Assembly (NCBI RefSeq): GCF_003957295.1
Contig: NZ_RQPJ01000002.1
Location: 558,001 to 622,000 of the forward strand
Length of the DNA: 64,000 bases
From: Arenibacter aquaticus
Lineage (GTDB): Bacteria > Bacteroidota > Bacteroidia > Flavobacteriales > Flavobacteriaceae
Direction: 5' to 3'
Below the pieces are notes generated by a model, which was not told the DNA's origin, did no database searches, and saw only the letters and a list, made by a program, of their open reading frames with translations. The position numbers were made by a program, and so were the translations under genes. Below are positions 44,827-54,567 of this stretch, piece by piece (positions within the stretch are counted from its first letter, which is position 1; each line of letters opens with the position of its first letter).

Positions 44827-47800
44827 ATGTTAAAAACATTTATTGAAAGACCTGTTCTTTCAACGGTAATCTCTATTATCATAGTACTGTTGGGAATTAT
44901 CAGTATTACTAGCTTACCTATAGAGGAATATCCAGATATTGCACCACCAACAATTAAGGTTACAGCCAATTATACTGGAGCGAACGCAGAAACAGTTTTG
45001 GAGAGTGTCATAGTTCCAATTGAAGAACAAATTAACGGTGTAGAAGGTATGACCTACATTACCTCTACCGCATCCAATACAGGATCTGCAGAAATTACCG
45101 TTTATTTTGACCAGGCCATTGATGCAGATATTGCTGCGGTAAACGTACAAAATAGGGTTGCCAGGGCAACCCCTTTACTGCCCCAGGAGGTAACCCAGAC
45201 TGGTGTAACTACCCAAAAGCAAGAAACCAGTGCGTTAATGTTTATCTCCATGTATTCTGAAAGCGAGGATTACGATGCTACCTTTATTCAGAATTATTTA
45301 AAAATAAACGTTATTCCGGCCATGCAGCGTATTAACGGTGTTGGGGATGTTAGTGTCTTTTCACAACAGGACTATGCGATGCGAATCTGGCTAAACCCTG
45401 AAAAATTAGCTTCCTATGGTTTAATCCCTTCTGATATCTCTGCGGCATTGGCAGAACAAAATTTGGAAGCAGCGGCAGGTTCCCTAGGTCAAAACAGTGG
45501 AGAATCGTTTTCATATACTTTAACCTATAGCGGTAGATTTAAAGATGAAAGTCAGTATAGTGATATCGTAATTAAGGCCTTGGGGAATGGTGAGTTTTTA
45601 CGTTTAAAAGATATTGCCACCATTGAATTGGACGCTCAATCCTACGCGGCCAATGCCATGAGTAAAGGTCATCCAGCAGTGTTTATGGGTATCTTTCAAA
45701 CAAAAGGTTCTAACGCCCAGGAAATTATTGAAGATATTAAAGTTACCTTGGAGTCGGTCAAAGCTGATCTTCCAGAAGGTCTGGACATTTTTGTACCCTA
45801 CGACACAAGTTTGTTCCTAAATGCATCTATTGACAAGGTAATAACCACTTTGCTAGAAGCATTTTTATTGGTATTCCTAGTGGTATTTATCTTCTTACAG
45901 GATTTTCGTTCTACGCTTATACCCGCCATTGCTGTACCAGTTTCCATTATAGGTACATTCTTTTTCTTGAACGTTTTTGGCTATTCCATCAATTTATTAA
46001 CACTATTTGCCTTAGTACTAGCCATTGGTATTGTGGTAGATGATGCCATTGTTGTTGTAGAGGCCGTTCATGCCAAACTGGACCAGGGTGAACGCAATCC
46101 TAAAAAAGCCACCTTAACAGCGATGAACGAAATTTCTGGCGCTATTGTATCCATTACATTGGTAATGGCGGCAGTTTTTATTCCAGTAACTTTTGTCACG
46201 GGCCCAACCGGAGTCTTTTATGAACAATTTGGGGTTACTTTAATTATTGCCATCCTTATTTCGGCTGTAAACGCATTAACCTTAAGTCCGGCCTTATGTG
46301 CACTATTATTAAAAGGACACAAAGAAGACGAAGAGCTAAAGGGAAAAAGCCCCTTACAACGTTTTTACACATTGTTTAATCGTGGCTTCAATGCAACCGT
46401 TGACAAATATGGCAAATCACTTCAGTTTTTATACAAAAGAAAATATGTTTCCGCTGTATTATTGATCATTGCTGCAATTGGGATCTTTTGGGCATCCACT
46501 ACCACTCCAACAGGTTTTGTGCCCAATGAAGACAGGGGGATTATTTTTGCAAATATCGAATTGCCTCCAGGAGCCTCCTTGGATAGGACCGATGCTGTGG
46601 CCAGAAAATTATACGACAAAATTGATGGTATGGATGGCATCGTAGCCGTTAACTTCATTAAAGGTAGAAGTATCATTAGCGGAACGGGCAGCAACTTTGG
46701 TTTTGGTATTATTAAACTTAAAGATTGGAGCGAACGTAAAGATGACGCACTATCCGCACAGGCCATTACAGGAAAATTGTTTGGTATAGCTGCCACCATT
46801 CCAGATGCCAATATTATTTTCTTTTCACCACCAAGTATTCGTGGTTTTGGTAATTCTGCTGGATTTGAGATTAATTTACTGGATAAATTTGGGGGGGAAT
46901 TCTCGGATTTGGACCAAGCCAAGAACGACTTTACAATGGCTTTAATGAAGCATCCTGAAATTAAATACGCCACCTCTGCTTTCAACACCAATTACCCACA
47001 ATATGAAATGGAGGTAAATGTACCATTGGCAAAGGAAAAAGGAGTTTCCATAACCAGTATCTTTTCTACCTTACAAGGTTATATAGGTGGTATTTATGCA
47101 TCCGATTTCTCTAGATTTGGAAAGCAATTTAGGGTATATATACAGGCATTACCGGAAGATAGGGCGGATGAAAGTGCCTTAAACAGTATGTACGTGAGAA
47201 CAGATACCGGAGAAATGACACCCATTACGCAGTTTGTAAAATTAAAACGTGTTTACGGTCCTCAATCGGTTACCCGTTTTAACTTATTTAATTCTACCAC
47301 CATAACAGGAGCAACCAACGACGGTTATAGTACGGGTGATGCCATAAGGGTTATTGAGGAAGAAGTAGCAAAACTGCCCACTAATTATACCGTTGCCTAT
47401 TCTGGCCTAACACGGGAAGAGGTGAATGCAGGAAACCAAACTACCTTTATTTTTATATTGAGCATTTTGTTCGTGTATTTCTTATTGAGTGCCCAGTACG
47501 AAAGCTATCTATTGCCTTTTGCTGTAGTTTTATCGCTTCCATTTGGTGTATTTGGGGCCTACATTAGTACAAAGTTTCTAGGACTTGAAAATAATATATA
47601 TTTCCAAATAGCCCTGATCATGCTTATTGGTCTGCTCGCTAAAAATGCGATTCTTATTGTGGAATTTGCCCTACAAAGAAGAAAGAATGGTGAAAGTATT
47701 GTTGATGCGGCCATCCATGGTGCAAAAGCACGTCTACGTCCAATTTTAATGACCTCATTTGCCTTTATTTTAGGACTAATGCCATTGGTGTTGGCAAATG

Positions 47801-47964
47801 GTGTAGGAGCAGAAGGAAATAATTCCATTGGTACTGGAGCTGCGGGAGGAATGCTTATTGGTACCGTTTTAGGGGTCTTTGTAATACCCATCCTATTTAT
47901 TTTATTCCAATGGTTACAAGAAAAAGTCTCCAGTAAACCAGCAGTACAAACTATTGAAGAATAA
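44827..47964 (+). CDS. RND efflux pump, inner-membrane subunit (AcrB-like)
   Basis: The 1045-residue proton-driven exporter of the HAE1 family opens with FIERPVLSTVISIIIVLLGIISI. The proton-relay Asp pair is in LAIGIVVDDAIVVVEAVHAKL, and the partner Lys in GLLAKNAILIVEFALQRRKNG. Two large periplasmic loops lie between spans 1-2 and 7-8. It probably exports drugs, bile-like or other toxic compounds through the TolC-like partner. Length and motifs are complete. Confidence 0.96.
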   Translation: MLKTFIERPVLSTVISIIIVLLGIISITSLPIEEYPDIAPPTIKVTANYTGANAETVLESVIVPIEEQINGVEGMTYITSTASNTGSAEITVYFDQAIDADIAAVNVQNRVARATPLLPQEVTQTGVTTQKQETSALMFISMYSESEDYDATFIQNYLKINVIPAMQRINGVGDVSVFSQQDYAMRIWLNPEKLASYGLIPSDISAALAEQNLEAAAGSLGQNSGESFSYTLTYSGRFKDESQYSDIVIKALGNGEFLRLKDIATIELDAQSYAANAMSKGHPAVFMGIFQTKGSNAQEIIEDIKVTLESVKADLPEGLDIFVPYDTSLFLNASIDKVITTLLEAFLLVFLVVFIFLQDFRSTLIPAIAVPVSIIGTFFFLNVFGYSINLLTLFALVLAIGIVVDDAIVVVEAVHAKLDQGERNPKKATLTAMNEISGAIVSITLVMAAVFIPVTFVTGPTGVFYEQFGVTLIIAILISAVNALTLSPALCALLLKGHKEDEELKGKSPLQRFYTLFNRGFNATVDKYGKSLQFLYKRKYVSAVLLIIAAIGIFWASTTTPTGFVPNEDRGIIFANIELPPGASLDRTDAVARKLYDKIDGMDGIVAVNFIKGRSIISGTGSNFGFGIIKLKDWSERKDDALSAQAITGKLFGIAATIPDANIIFFSPPSIRGFGNSAGFEINLLDKFGGEFSDLDQAKNDFTMALMKHPEIKYATSAFNTNYPQYEMEVNVPLAKEKGVSITSIFSTLQGYIGGIYASDFSRFGKQFRVYIQALPEDRADESALNSMYVRTDTGEMTPITQFVKLKRVYGPQSVTRFNLFNSTTITGATNDGYSTGDAIRVIEEEVAKLPTNYTVAYSGLTREEVNAGNQTTFIFILSILFVYFLLSAQYESYLLPFAVVLSLPFGVFGAYISTKFLGLENNIYFQIALIMLIGLLAKNAILIVEFALQRRKNGESIVDAAIHGAKARLRPILMTSFAFILGLMPLVLANGVGAEGNNSIGTGAAGGMLIGTVLGVFVIPILFILFQWLQEKVSSKPAVQTIEE

Positions 47965-47969
47965 GAATT

Positions 47970-49388
47970 ATGAAATTAACAATAACACATAGAAATTTTA
48001 GTAAAGGTGCGCTTTTACTAGTCGTAACCCTCACATTACAAAGTTGTTTTGTGGCCCGGGAGTATGTAAGGCCAGATTTAGAGATAGAAACCGAAGCCCT
48101 TTATAGGACCGAAAACCTGCCTACAGATAGTGTATCCATAGCAGACATTTCCTGGAGAGATTTATTTACAGATCAATATCTTAAAAATTATATAGAAGAG
48201 GGTCTGCAGAATAATATGGACATCAGAATAGCTCTTCAGCAAATGACAGCTGCCGAAGCCTATGCCAAACAAGGGAAGGCAGGTTATTTGCCAACATTAA
48301 GCCTAGGCCCAAACTACACCCATCAAGAATATTCAGAGAACAGTCAGTTTGGATCTATTTTTAGTGGAGGATTGGATACTTATGATGTTACGGCCAACCT
48401 GTCTTGGGAAGCTGATATTTGGGGAAAGATCCGCAGCAACAAAAGAGCTACGCAGGCAGCCTATTTACAAAGTGTTGCCGGACATCAAGCTGTAAAAACA
48501 CAATTGATTTCCAGTATTGCGAATGCCTATTACAACCTGTTGGCCCTGGATGCACAGTTAGAAGTAACCAAGCAGACCATAGCAACAAGGGAGAGTAGTG
48601 TAGAAACTATAAAAGCCTTAAAGGATGCGGGGCAGGTAACCCAGGTTGCAGTGGACCAAAACATAGCCCAATACAACAGCGCTAGAGCACTACAAGTAGA
48701 TATTGAAACCGCTATTTTTAAGACCGAAAACACCCTTAGTATTTTATTGGGCAAATCTCCCCAACACTTTGAAAGAAGCAGTTTGGATAACCAAATAATT
48801 AAAAGGGATATACAACTTGGGGTACCGGCCAGTTTACTTAGCAACAGGCCAGATGTTATGGCTGCCGAGTATGGCTTAATACAATCTTTTGAACTTACCA
48901 ATGTGGCCAGAAGTAATTTATATCCGTCCCTAACCTTAACAGCTTCGGGAGGCTTACAGAGTTTGGAGCTGGACAATTTATTTAATGCAAATTCCTTATT
49001 TGCAACTGTGGTAGGCGGATTAACACAGCCACTTTTAAACCAACGTAAGCTAAGGACCCAAAAAGAAGTAGCTATGGCACAACAGCAACAATCCCTACTT
49101 CAGTTTAAAAAGGCACTGCTGGTGGCAGGAAGTGAAGTTTCCAATGCTTTGTTTACTTATGAATCCGAAACCAAAAAATTCGTATTCAAAAAAAACGAGG
49201 TAGAAGCCCTACGAACCGCCGAAGCCAACTCAGAGGAGTTACTTAAAAATGGTTACGCCAACTATTTGGATCTATTAACTGCAAGACAAAGTGCACTGAG
49301 TGCAGAATTAAATCTTATAACCAATAAGCTATCCCAATTATCCGCAACCGTAGAATTGTATAGGGCACTTGGTGGTGGTTGGAAATAG
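47970..49388 (+). CDS. RND efflux outer-membrane lipoprotein (TolC/NodT type)
   Basis: The 472-residue protein has a lipoprotein signal ending LTLQSC, and the two outer-membrane efflux repeats. SWRDLFTDQYLKNYIEEGLQNNMDIRIALQQM and the later LLSNRPDVMAAEYGLIQSFELTNVARSNLYPSLTL are typical of the NodT group. It forms the channel through which the pump expels its substrates. It lies 5 bases after the pump gene and ends the operon before a strong terminator. Confidence 0.94.
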   Translation: MKLTITHRNFSKGALLLVVTLTLQSCFVAREYVRPDLEIETEALYRTENLPTDSVSIADISWRDLFTDQYLKNYIEEGLQNNMDIRIALQQMTAAEAYAKQGKAGYLPTLSLGPNYTHQEYSENSQFGSIFSGGLDTYDVTANLSWEADIWGKIRSNKRATQAAYLQSVAGHQAVKTQLISSIANAYYNLLALDAQLEVTKQTIATRESSVETIKALKDAGQVTQVAVDQNIAQYNSARALQVDIETAIFKTENTLSILLGKSPQHFERSSLDNQIIKRDIQLGVPASLLSNRPDVMAAEYGLIQSFELTNVARSNLYPSLTLTASGGLQSLELDNLFNANSLFATVVGGLTQPLLNQRKLRTQKEVAMAQQQQSLLQFKKALLVAGSEVSNALFTYESETKKFVFKKNEVEALRTAEANSEELLKNGYANYLDLLTARQSALSAELNLITNKLSQLSATVELYRALGGGWK

Positions 49389-49408
49389 ATCAACATCTTA
49401 AAAACATG

Positions 49409-49459
49409 GAATCAGCCCTATTTTATTAATCTAAAGGATTAGCAAAATAGGGCTGATTC
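49409..49459 (+). terminator. Terminator of the RND operon
   Basis: A perfect 16-bp stem (49409-49424 with 49444-49459) includes CAGCCCTATTTT, with a further 5-bp stem in the loop (TAATC/GATTA). TTTT follows after one base. It lies 20 bases after the last stop codon. Confidence 0.85.
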
Positions 49460-49587
49460 TTTTATGGACTTTGTTTCCAGCTGTTTATTTATCTGGAACA
49501 ATACTAGCTCAGAAATAACGATATGGTTCGGAAATCTTGCAAATTTCCTCAGCTGGGTACTAGAAAGAAAATAATATTGTGATTGGA

Positions 49588-50082
49588 CTACCTCAACTTA
49601 AATCCCTTTGCTGCCCACCAAGGATGTATCTCAATCGTTAACCTTCCCGATTTCACCATGGGATCCATCTTGGCCAAACTATCTGCCATTTGTAGATTGG
49701 GTACATTGTAGATTGTAATGCCACGTATCTCCCCGTCATCACCAAAAGGTCCTGAAATATCGGCAAAACCCTCTTCGTACATCCGACCCAAATGCGCAAG
49801 GTGTAGCCTCTGAAGACTATCAACTTCCTCCTTGGAGCTGGATCTATTGGGACCCTTTTTTAAAAAGGCAATAAAATATTGCTGCATCAATAATGTATCC
49901 TTGGTCTTTTCATCCACATAGTCGAAAGTTTGAAACCCTCTTTCATCCAATTCCTTTTTTAATTGGGATACAGGAATCTCCTGAACAGAAGTTGTTTTCT
50001 CCACCACATTTACTTTTGTCTTTGTTGCTTCCATACAGGACAGAAACAGTGCACAAACCAAAACAGTATATAATTTTTCCAT
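49588..50082 (-). CDS. YciI-like lipoprotein
   Basis: The 164-residue product starts MEKLYTVLVCALFLSC, a lipoprotein signal. The mature part contains LMQQYFIAFLKKGPNR, then LHLAHLGRMYEEGFADISGPFGDDGEIRGITIYNVPN and ADSLAKMDPMVKSGRLTIEIHPW, the order of the YCII-related (ferredoxin-like) domain with its conserved His and Asp. Most YciI proteins are cytosolic, so the lipoprotein anchor is notable. Enzymatic role unknown. It is 2 bases after the CYTH gene. Confidence 0.8.
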   Translation of the reverse strand: MEKLYTVLVCALFLSCMEATKTKVNVVEKTTSVQEIPVSQLKKELDERGFQTFDYVDEKTKDTLLMQQYFIAFLKKGPNRSSSKEEVDSLQRLHLAHLGRMYEEGFADISGPFGDDGEIRGITIYNVPNLQMADSLAKMDPMVKSGRLTIEIHPWWAAKGFKLR

Positions 50083-50084
50083 TT

Positions 50085-50552
50085 TTACCAGGCTTTAAAG
50101 GGTATTTTACTTAGTTGTGAGTTGTAATATTTAACTTCATTTGTAACCTCCTCCCCTAGCCAATCCGGTCTTGTGTACGCTTCCTCCTCATGGTTCAACT
50201 CAATTTCCGCTATAATCAGTCCGGCATTATCCCCAAAAAATTCATCCACTTCAAAAACATGCTTCCCCACCTCCACAAAGTACCTTTTCTTATCTATTAC
50301 CCCAGGCTCACACAAAGGAATTAAGGCCTCTGCCTCATGTATTGGTATTTCCTTTTCCCATTCAAAGCGGGTGGTGCCACTTTGGTTTCCCTTCCCCTTA
50401 ACGGTTATGAACCCTTTATCCCCACTTACACGCACCCTAACCGTCCTTAAGGGGTCGGTATTTAGAAATCCCTGTACAATTCTATTGCTTGACTTGGCCT
50501 CCTTTTTAAAAGCCTGTGACTTCACCAAAAACTTCCGCTCTATTTCTACCAT
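50085..50552 (-). CDS. CYTH-domain triphosphate tunnel enzyme
   Basis: The 155-residue protein starts with EIERKFLV, the hallmark of the CYTH superfamily. Basic and acidic residues that line the tunnel follow (RTVRVRVSGDKGFITVKGKG; TRFEWEKEIP; EVDEFFGDNAGLIIAEIEL). Bacterial members hydrolyse inorganic tripolyphosphate or similar triphosphates; adenylate cyclase activity is rarer. Metal-dependent and cytosolic. The following gene starts 2 bases after it. Confidence 0.9.
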   Translation of the reverse strand: MVEIERKFLVKSQAFKKEAKSSNRIVQGFLNTDPLRTVRVRVSGDKGFITVKGKGNQSGTTRFEWEKEIPIHEAEALIPLCEPGVIDKKRYFVEVGKHVFEVDEFFGDNAGLIIAEIELNHEEEAYTRPDWLGEEVTNEVKYYNSQLSKIPFKAW

Positions 50553-50584
50553 TTTACCTATGCAATCTTTATATTTTTAACGGG

Positions 50585-51265
50585 CTAACTTCCCATTTTT
50601 TTTATTTCATCGGAAGCTATACGTAGCCTATCATCACTGTTATTGGCCAACCAGACCATGGCCTTGGCTATAGATTCCGGATGTATGGACCTATACTTTC
50701 CCAATGGCCCTACCATAACCAAATTTAGCACCTTCATAAGCTGTTTGGCCACCCATTCTCCCCATCTTTTCTCTTTCCTTTTTCCAGCTATCAATGATGG
50801 CTGTAAAATATGGGTTTTGGGCAATCCAAGGTCTATAACGGCCTCTTCCATTTCTCCCTTTAGGCTATTATAGGTTATGTTGCTATTGGCATTGGCCCCA
50901 AGGGCAGAAATCACCAAGAATGTCCCTATATTGTTTGCCCTGCACAAAGTTGCAGCGGAAACCGGTATCCCATAGTCAATGCTCCTATAAACTTTGGGGT
51001 CTGGGGTTTTTGCCTTGGTAGTACCCACACAACAAAACACTTCGTCTGCCGTGAACTGGGCTTTAAATTCATACAGCTTTAATAGATCCCCAATATGTTC
51101 TTCCACTTTGGGATGTTGTAGTCCGAGTCTAGTCCTGGAAAAAATCTTTATCTTGCTATAGCGCGTATCCTTTAGTAGCAGTTGCAGCACATTTCCGCCG
51201 CTTAGCCCTGAAGCCCCCAATATAATGGCCGTTTTATCCTGTGTTTTTAATTGTTCCTGTTCCAT
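50585..51265 (-). CDS. NAD(P)-binding Rossmann protein
   Basis: The 226-residue protein begins with KTAIILGASGLSGGNVLQLLL, an atypical SDR-type cofactor loop, and has VFCCVGTTKAKTPDPKVYRSIDYG and LVISALGANANSNITYNSLKGEMEEAV (possible Ser-Tyr-Lys triad) followed by ILQPSLIAGKR. This resembles the HTATIP2/YwnB group of NAD(P)-binding proteins. Substrate unknown. It is divergent from dinB and heads a minus-strand trio with the CYTH and YciI-like genes. Confidence 0.85.
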   Translation of the reverse strand: MEQEQLKTQDKTAIILGASGLSGGNVLQLLLKDTRYSKIKIFSRTRLGLQHPKVEEHIGDLLKLYEFKAQFTADEVFCCVGTTKAKTPDPKVYRSIDYGIPVSAATLCRANNIGTFLVISALGANANSNITYNSLKGEMEEAVIDLGLPKTHILQPSLIAGKRKEKRWGEWVAKQLMKVLNLVMVGPLGKYRSIHPESIAKAMVWLANNSDDRLRIASDEIKKMGS

Positions 51266-51325
51266 TGTTGCGCTTTAACAATACTGGGGAATCCCTTTAC
51301 CGTAAACTTGTTATAAATTTACGGT

Positions 51326-52423
51326 ATGAAAATGGATTTCCCACAACGAAAGATCATCCATGTGGACATGGATGCATTCTACGCCTCTGTAGAGCAAATG
51401 GATGACCCCAATCTAAAGGGCAAGCCCATTGCCGTTGGAGGGGCAGAAAAGCGTGGTGTGGTTGCCGCAGCCAGTTACGAAGCCCGGAAATTTGGCGTAC
51501 GTAGCGCCATGAGCGGCTTTATGGCGAAAAGAAATTGCCCAGAGTTAATATTTGTACCCCCTCGATTTCCCCGCTATAAAGAGATTTCCCTGAAAATCAG
51601 AAATATATTCTTTGATTATACCGATTTGGTAGAACCGCTTTCATTGGATGAGGCCTATCTGGATGTTACCCTAAACAAGAAGGGAAATCCCTCTGCCTCC
51701 CTAATTGCCGCAGAAATAAGGCAGCGAATATTAGAAGAAGTAGGACTAACCGCCTCGGCAGGTATATCTATCAATAAGTTTATTGCCAAAGTGGCAAGTG
51801 ACTACAATAAACCCAATGGGCAAAAGACCGTTAACCCAGAAGAGGTTCTTGCCTTCCTAGAGCAACTGGAAATACGTAAGTTCTATGGAGTAGGAAAGGT
51901 TACGGCCGATAAAATGTACCACCTTGGCATTTTCACCGGTAACGACCTAAAGAGCAAAAGCCTTGAGTTTTTACAAATGCATTTTGGAAAAAGTGGCAGT
52001 TATTACTATCAGGTGGTAAGGGGAATACACAACAGCCCGGTAAAGCCCAACAGAATTCCCAAATCGGTTGGTGCAGAACGCACATTTAACGAAAACCTCA
52101 GTAGCGAAATCTTTATGCTAGAACGCTTGGAGCATATCGCCATAGAACTGGAAAAGCGACTAAAAAAGTCCAAAATCTCCGGAAAAACCATCACCCTTAA
52201 AATAAAGTACAGTGACTTTACCCTTCAGACACGCAGTAAGACCCTCCCATATTATATAGCGGAAAAATCCTTGATCTTGGAAACCACCAAGGAGCTTTTA
52301 TACCAAGACCGACTAAATAACTCGGTTCGACTTTTGGGCATCTCCATATCCAACCTAAATACCGATAGGAACAAGCCCTTGGAAGAAAAGTCGTTATCGG
52401 TACAATTAAAGTTTGATTTATAA
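51326..52423 (+). CDS. dinB: DNA polymerase IV
   Basis: The 365-residue Y-family polymerase copies damaged DNA. IIHVDMDAFYASVEQ carries the first catalytic Asp, and PLSLDEAYLDVT the second Asp-Glu pair; TASAGISINKFIAKVASDYNKPNGQ is the fingers/palm segment. The little-finger domain is the last ~120 residues. A C-terminal clamp-binding motif could be SVQLKFDL. An AT-rich TAAATTTA at 51314-51321 resembles a -7 element so close to ATG 51326 that the mRNA could be almost leaderless; ATG 51332 is an alternative start. Confidence 0.95.
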   Translation: MKMDFPQRKIIHVDMDAFYASVEQMDDPNLKGKPIAVGGAEKRGVVAAASYEARKFGVRSAMSGFMAKRNCPELIFVPPRFPRYKEISLKIRNIFFDYTDLVEPLSLDEAYLDVTLNKKGNPSASLIAAEIRQRILEEVGLTASAGISINKFIAKVASDYNKPNGQKTVNPEEVLAFLEQLEIRKFYGVGKVTADKMYHLGIFTGNDLKSKSLEFLQMHFGKSGSYYYQVVRGIHNSPVKPNRIPKSVGAERTFNENLSSEIFMLERLEHIAIELEKRLKKSKISGKTITLKIKYSDFTLQTRSKTLPYYIAEKSLILETTKELLYQDRLNNSVRLLGISISNLNTDRNKPLEEKSLSVQLKFDL

Positions 52424-52431
52424 AAGCAAAA

Positions 52432-52463
52432 AAGCCTGACCGATATACGTACCGACCAGGCTT
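52432..52463. terminator. Terminator between dinB and pyk
   Basis: AAGCCTG at 52432-52438 pairs with CAGGCTT at 52457-52463. On the minus strand a T-run follows, so it suits pyk; it also lies directly behind dinB. Convergent genes share it. Confidence 0.7.
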
Positions 52464-52484
52464 ATAAAATACTTAACCTCTATT

Positions 52485-53927
52485 CTAGAAGTTACAACTT
52501 TCAATTTCAGAAACCCTAAGGGTATTTACCATCCCCTTATCTTTGATAGGCATGGCTGCCAAACTTACCAGCATGTCCCCAACATCCAAATATCCTTTCT
52601 CACAGGCTATTTTGTTAACGTCCTCAATAGTTTCATCCGTAGAGACAAACTTATCGTAGTAAAAAGCCTTTACCCCCCATAAAAGGTTAAGCTGGGTCAA
52701 GATTCTTTTATTGGAAGTAAACACTAAAATATGTGCTTTTGGTCTCCATGCAGATATTTGAAAAGCAGTATATCCACTATTGGTCAATGTAGAAATGGCA
52801 CTTGCCTCAATCTCATTGGCCATAAGTGCTGCATGATAACAAATAGACTTGGTAATATATCTATTGGTCCTAACATGTGGTGGCTGATGTGGTACTTTTA
52901 TCAATTCCGAATTTTCCACACTTTCCAAAATACTGGACATTTTCTCTATCACTTGTACGGGATAGTTACCAACAGAAGTTTCACCAGAAAGCATAACGGC
53001 ATCTGCACCGTCCATAACAGAATTAGCTACATCGTTTACCTCTGCACGGGTAGGGGTAAGACTGGTAATCATGGTCTCCATCATTTGGGTTGCAATAATC
53101 ACCGGTATACGCGCCTTTTTTGCCCGTAGCACCAATTGTTTTTGTATTAAAGGCACTTCTTGGGCAGGAACCTCAACACCTAAGTCGCCCCGTGCCACCA
53201 TTAATCCATCACAATAGGCAACAATCTTATCTATGTTCTCTACTGCTTCCGGTTTTTCTATTTTGGCAATGATCGGAATTTTATGTTCTGAATGCTCTTT
53301 TATAATATTTTGTAGATCTATAAGATCCTGACTAAACCTCACAAAAGATAAGGCAATCCAATCAACATTTAGGGAAATGGCAAAAATAGCATCTTTAACA
53401 TCCTTTTCTGTAAGGGCAGGTAAGGAAATATTGGTATTGGGCAGGTTAACCCCTTTTTTGGACTTCAATGGTCCTCCTTGTATAACCTTGGCCTTTACCT
53501 CGTCCTTTCTATTGGTAGTCACCACTTCAAACATCAACTTCCCGTCGTCCAAAAGGATGCGCTCTCCAGCCTTTACATCTTGAGGGAAATTGGTATAGTT
53601 CATATATACTTTCTCGGCATTTCCTTCAAAAGGCTCGCCCGTAACAAAAGTAATCTCATCATCTGGTGCTACCACCACTTCTCCTGCCATTACCCCAACC
53701 CTTAATTTAGGGCCTTGTAAATCTGCAAGGATAGAGGTATAGGTACCCATTTCCTCACTTAACTCACGAATCATCTTTACACGTTCGGAAACGTCGTTAT
53801 AATCTGCATGGGAAAAATTGATTCTAAAGACATTCACTCCAGCCTCAATCATGTCCTTAAGAACACTCTTCTTACTAGTAGCTGGTCCTAAGGTAGCCAC
53901 TATTTTTGTCTTCTTTTTTGTCGGCAT
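52485..53927 (-). CDS. pyk: Pyruvate kinase
   Basis: The 480-residue enzyme converts phosphoenolpyruvate and ADP to pyruvate and ATP. The N-terminus has TKIVATLGPAT and VFRINFSHA, the active-site signature is IIAKIEKPEAVENIDKIV, and GLMVARGDLGVEVP carries the metal ligands; MLSGETSVGNYP follows. All key residues are present. It is the last gene of the acpP-fabF-rnc-IPExxxVDY-pyk run and starts 4 bases after the preceding stop. Confidence 0.97.
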   Translation of the reverse strand: MPTKKKTKIVATLGPATSKKSVLKDMIEAGVNVFRINFSHADYNDVSERVKMIRELSEEMGTYTSILADLQGPKLRVGVMAGEVVVAPDDEITFVTGEPFEGNAEKVYMNYTNFPQDVKAGERILLDDGKLMFEVVTTNRKDEVKAKVIQGGPLKSKKGVNLPNTNISLPALTEKDVKDAIFAISLNVDWIALSFVRFSQDLIDLQNIIKEHSEHKIPIIAKIEKPEAVENIDKIVAYCDGLMVARGDLGVEVPAQEVPLIQKQLVLRAKKARIPVIIATQMMETMITSLTPTRAEVNDVANSVMDGADAVMLSGETSVGNYPVQVIEKMSSILESVENSELIKVPHQPPHVRTNRYITKSICYHAALMANEIEASAISTLTNSGYTAFQISAWRPKAHILVFTSNKRILTQLNLLWGVKAFYYDKFVSTDETIEDVNKIACEKGYLDVGDMLVSLAAMPIKDKGMVNTLRVSEIESCNF

Positions 53928-53931
53928 TATG

Positions 53932-54396
53932 TTAAAATATTAAATTATTTTTAGATTTTAGTTTAGTTGCATCCACCAGATAGGCCGTAATGACCTTTGG
54001 TATTGATAGGACGGATTTTAAAATATTTCCTTCAACGTCCAGCTCATCGTGTTCTATTTTTAAAAAGTAGTCTACATCCCTATATTCCGGAACCAAGTGA
54101 TAGGAGGTAAACGAGGGCTGGTCTTGGAAAAGGGTCCCTAATCCCGGTTCTTCCTCCTTTCTATCCTTATTCGCAACGAGGGCATAATAGCGATCATTTA
54201 TTTCATCTGTCCACGAAAAAATTGGAAAAGACCCATTTTGCGAAACCTCTATGTCCTTCACCGCCCTCTTTAATTTTGTTTTTAGACAGGAATTAAGCGC
54301 GTAGACCAGCATATGATCTTCAATACTGCTGTGCAAAGCGATTAAGGTAAAAGTTTCTTCATAAAAGTCTTCCGAAATTTTGTGTATCGCTGCCAT
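53932..54396 (-). CDS. IPExxxVDY family protein
   Basis: The 154-residue protein carries the signature LVPEYRDVDYFLKI near residue 105, a variant of the IPExxxVDY motif that names the family. It is otherwise a mixed alpha/beta cytosolic protein. The family is largely confined to Bacteroidetes and its function is unknown. It lies between rnc and pyk, the conserved place for this gene in flavobacteria, 4 bases before pyk. Confidence 0.92.
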   Translation of the reverse strand: MAAIHKISEDFYEETFTLIALHSSIEDHMLVYALNSCLKTKLKRAVKDIEVSQNGSFPIFSWTDEINDRYYALVANKDRKEEEPGLGTLFQDQPSFTSYHLVPEYRDVDYFLKIEHDELDVEGNILKSVLSIPKVITAYLVDATKLKSKNNLIF

Positions 54397-54567
54397 ACTT
54401 TCCGTGAAAGGCGTAAATATAGGATTAATAACGAAACCAGCCTAGTCCATTTTGGTATATCAGCTATGTGAACCCCACGAAAACGTTGGAGTTTTTGGTT
54501 TTTTTAATGCAGTTGCAAAATTGTGGAAGGGGATTTGCAAACATAAGCCACAATCACCATCATACCC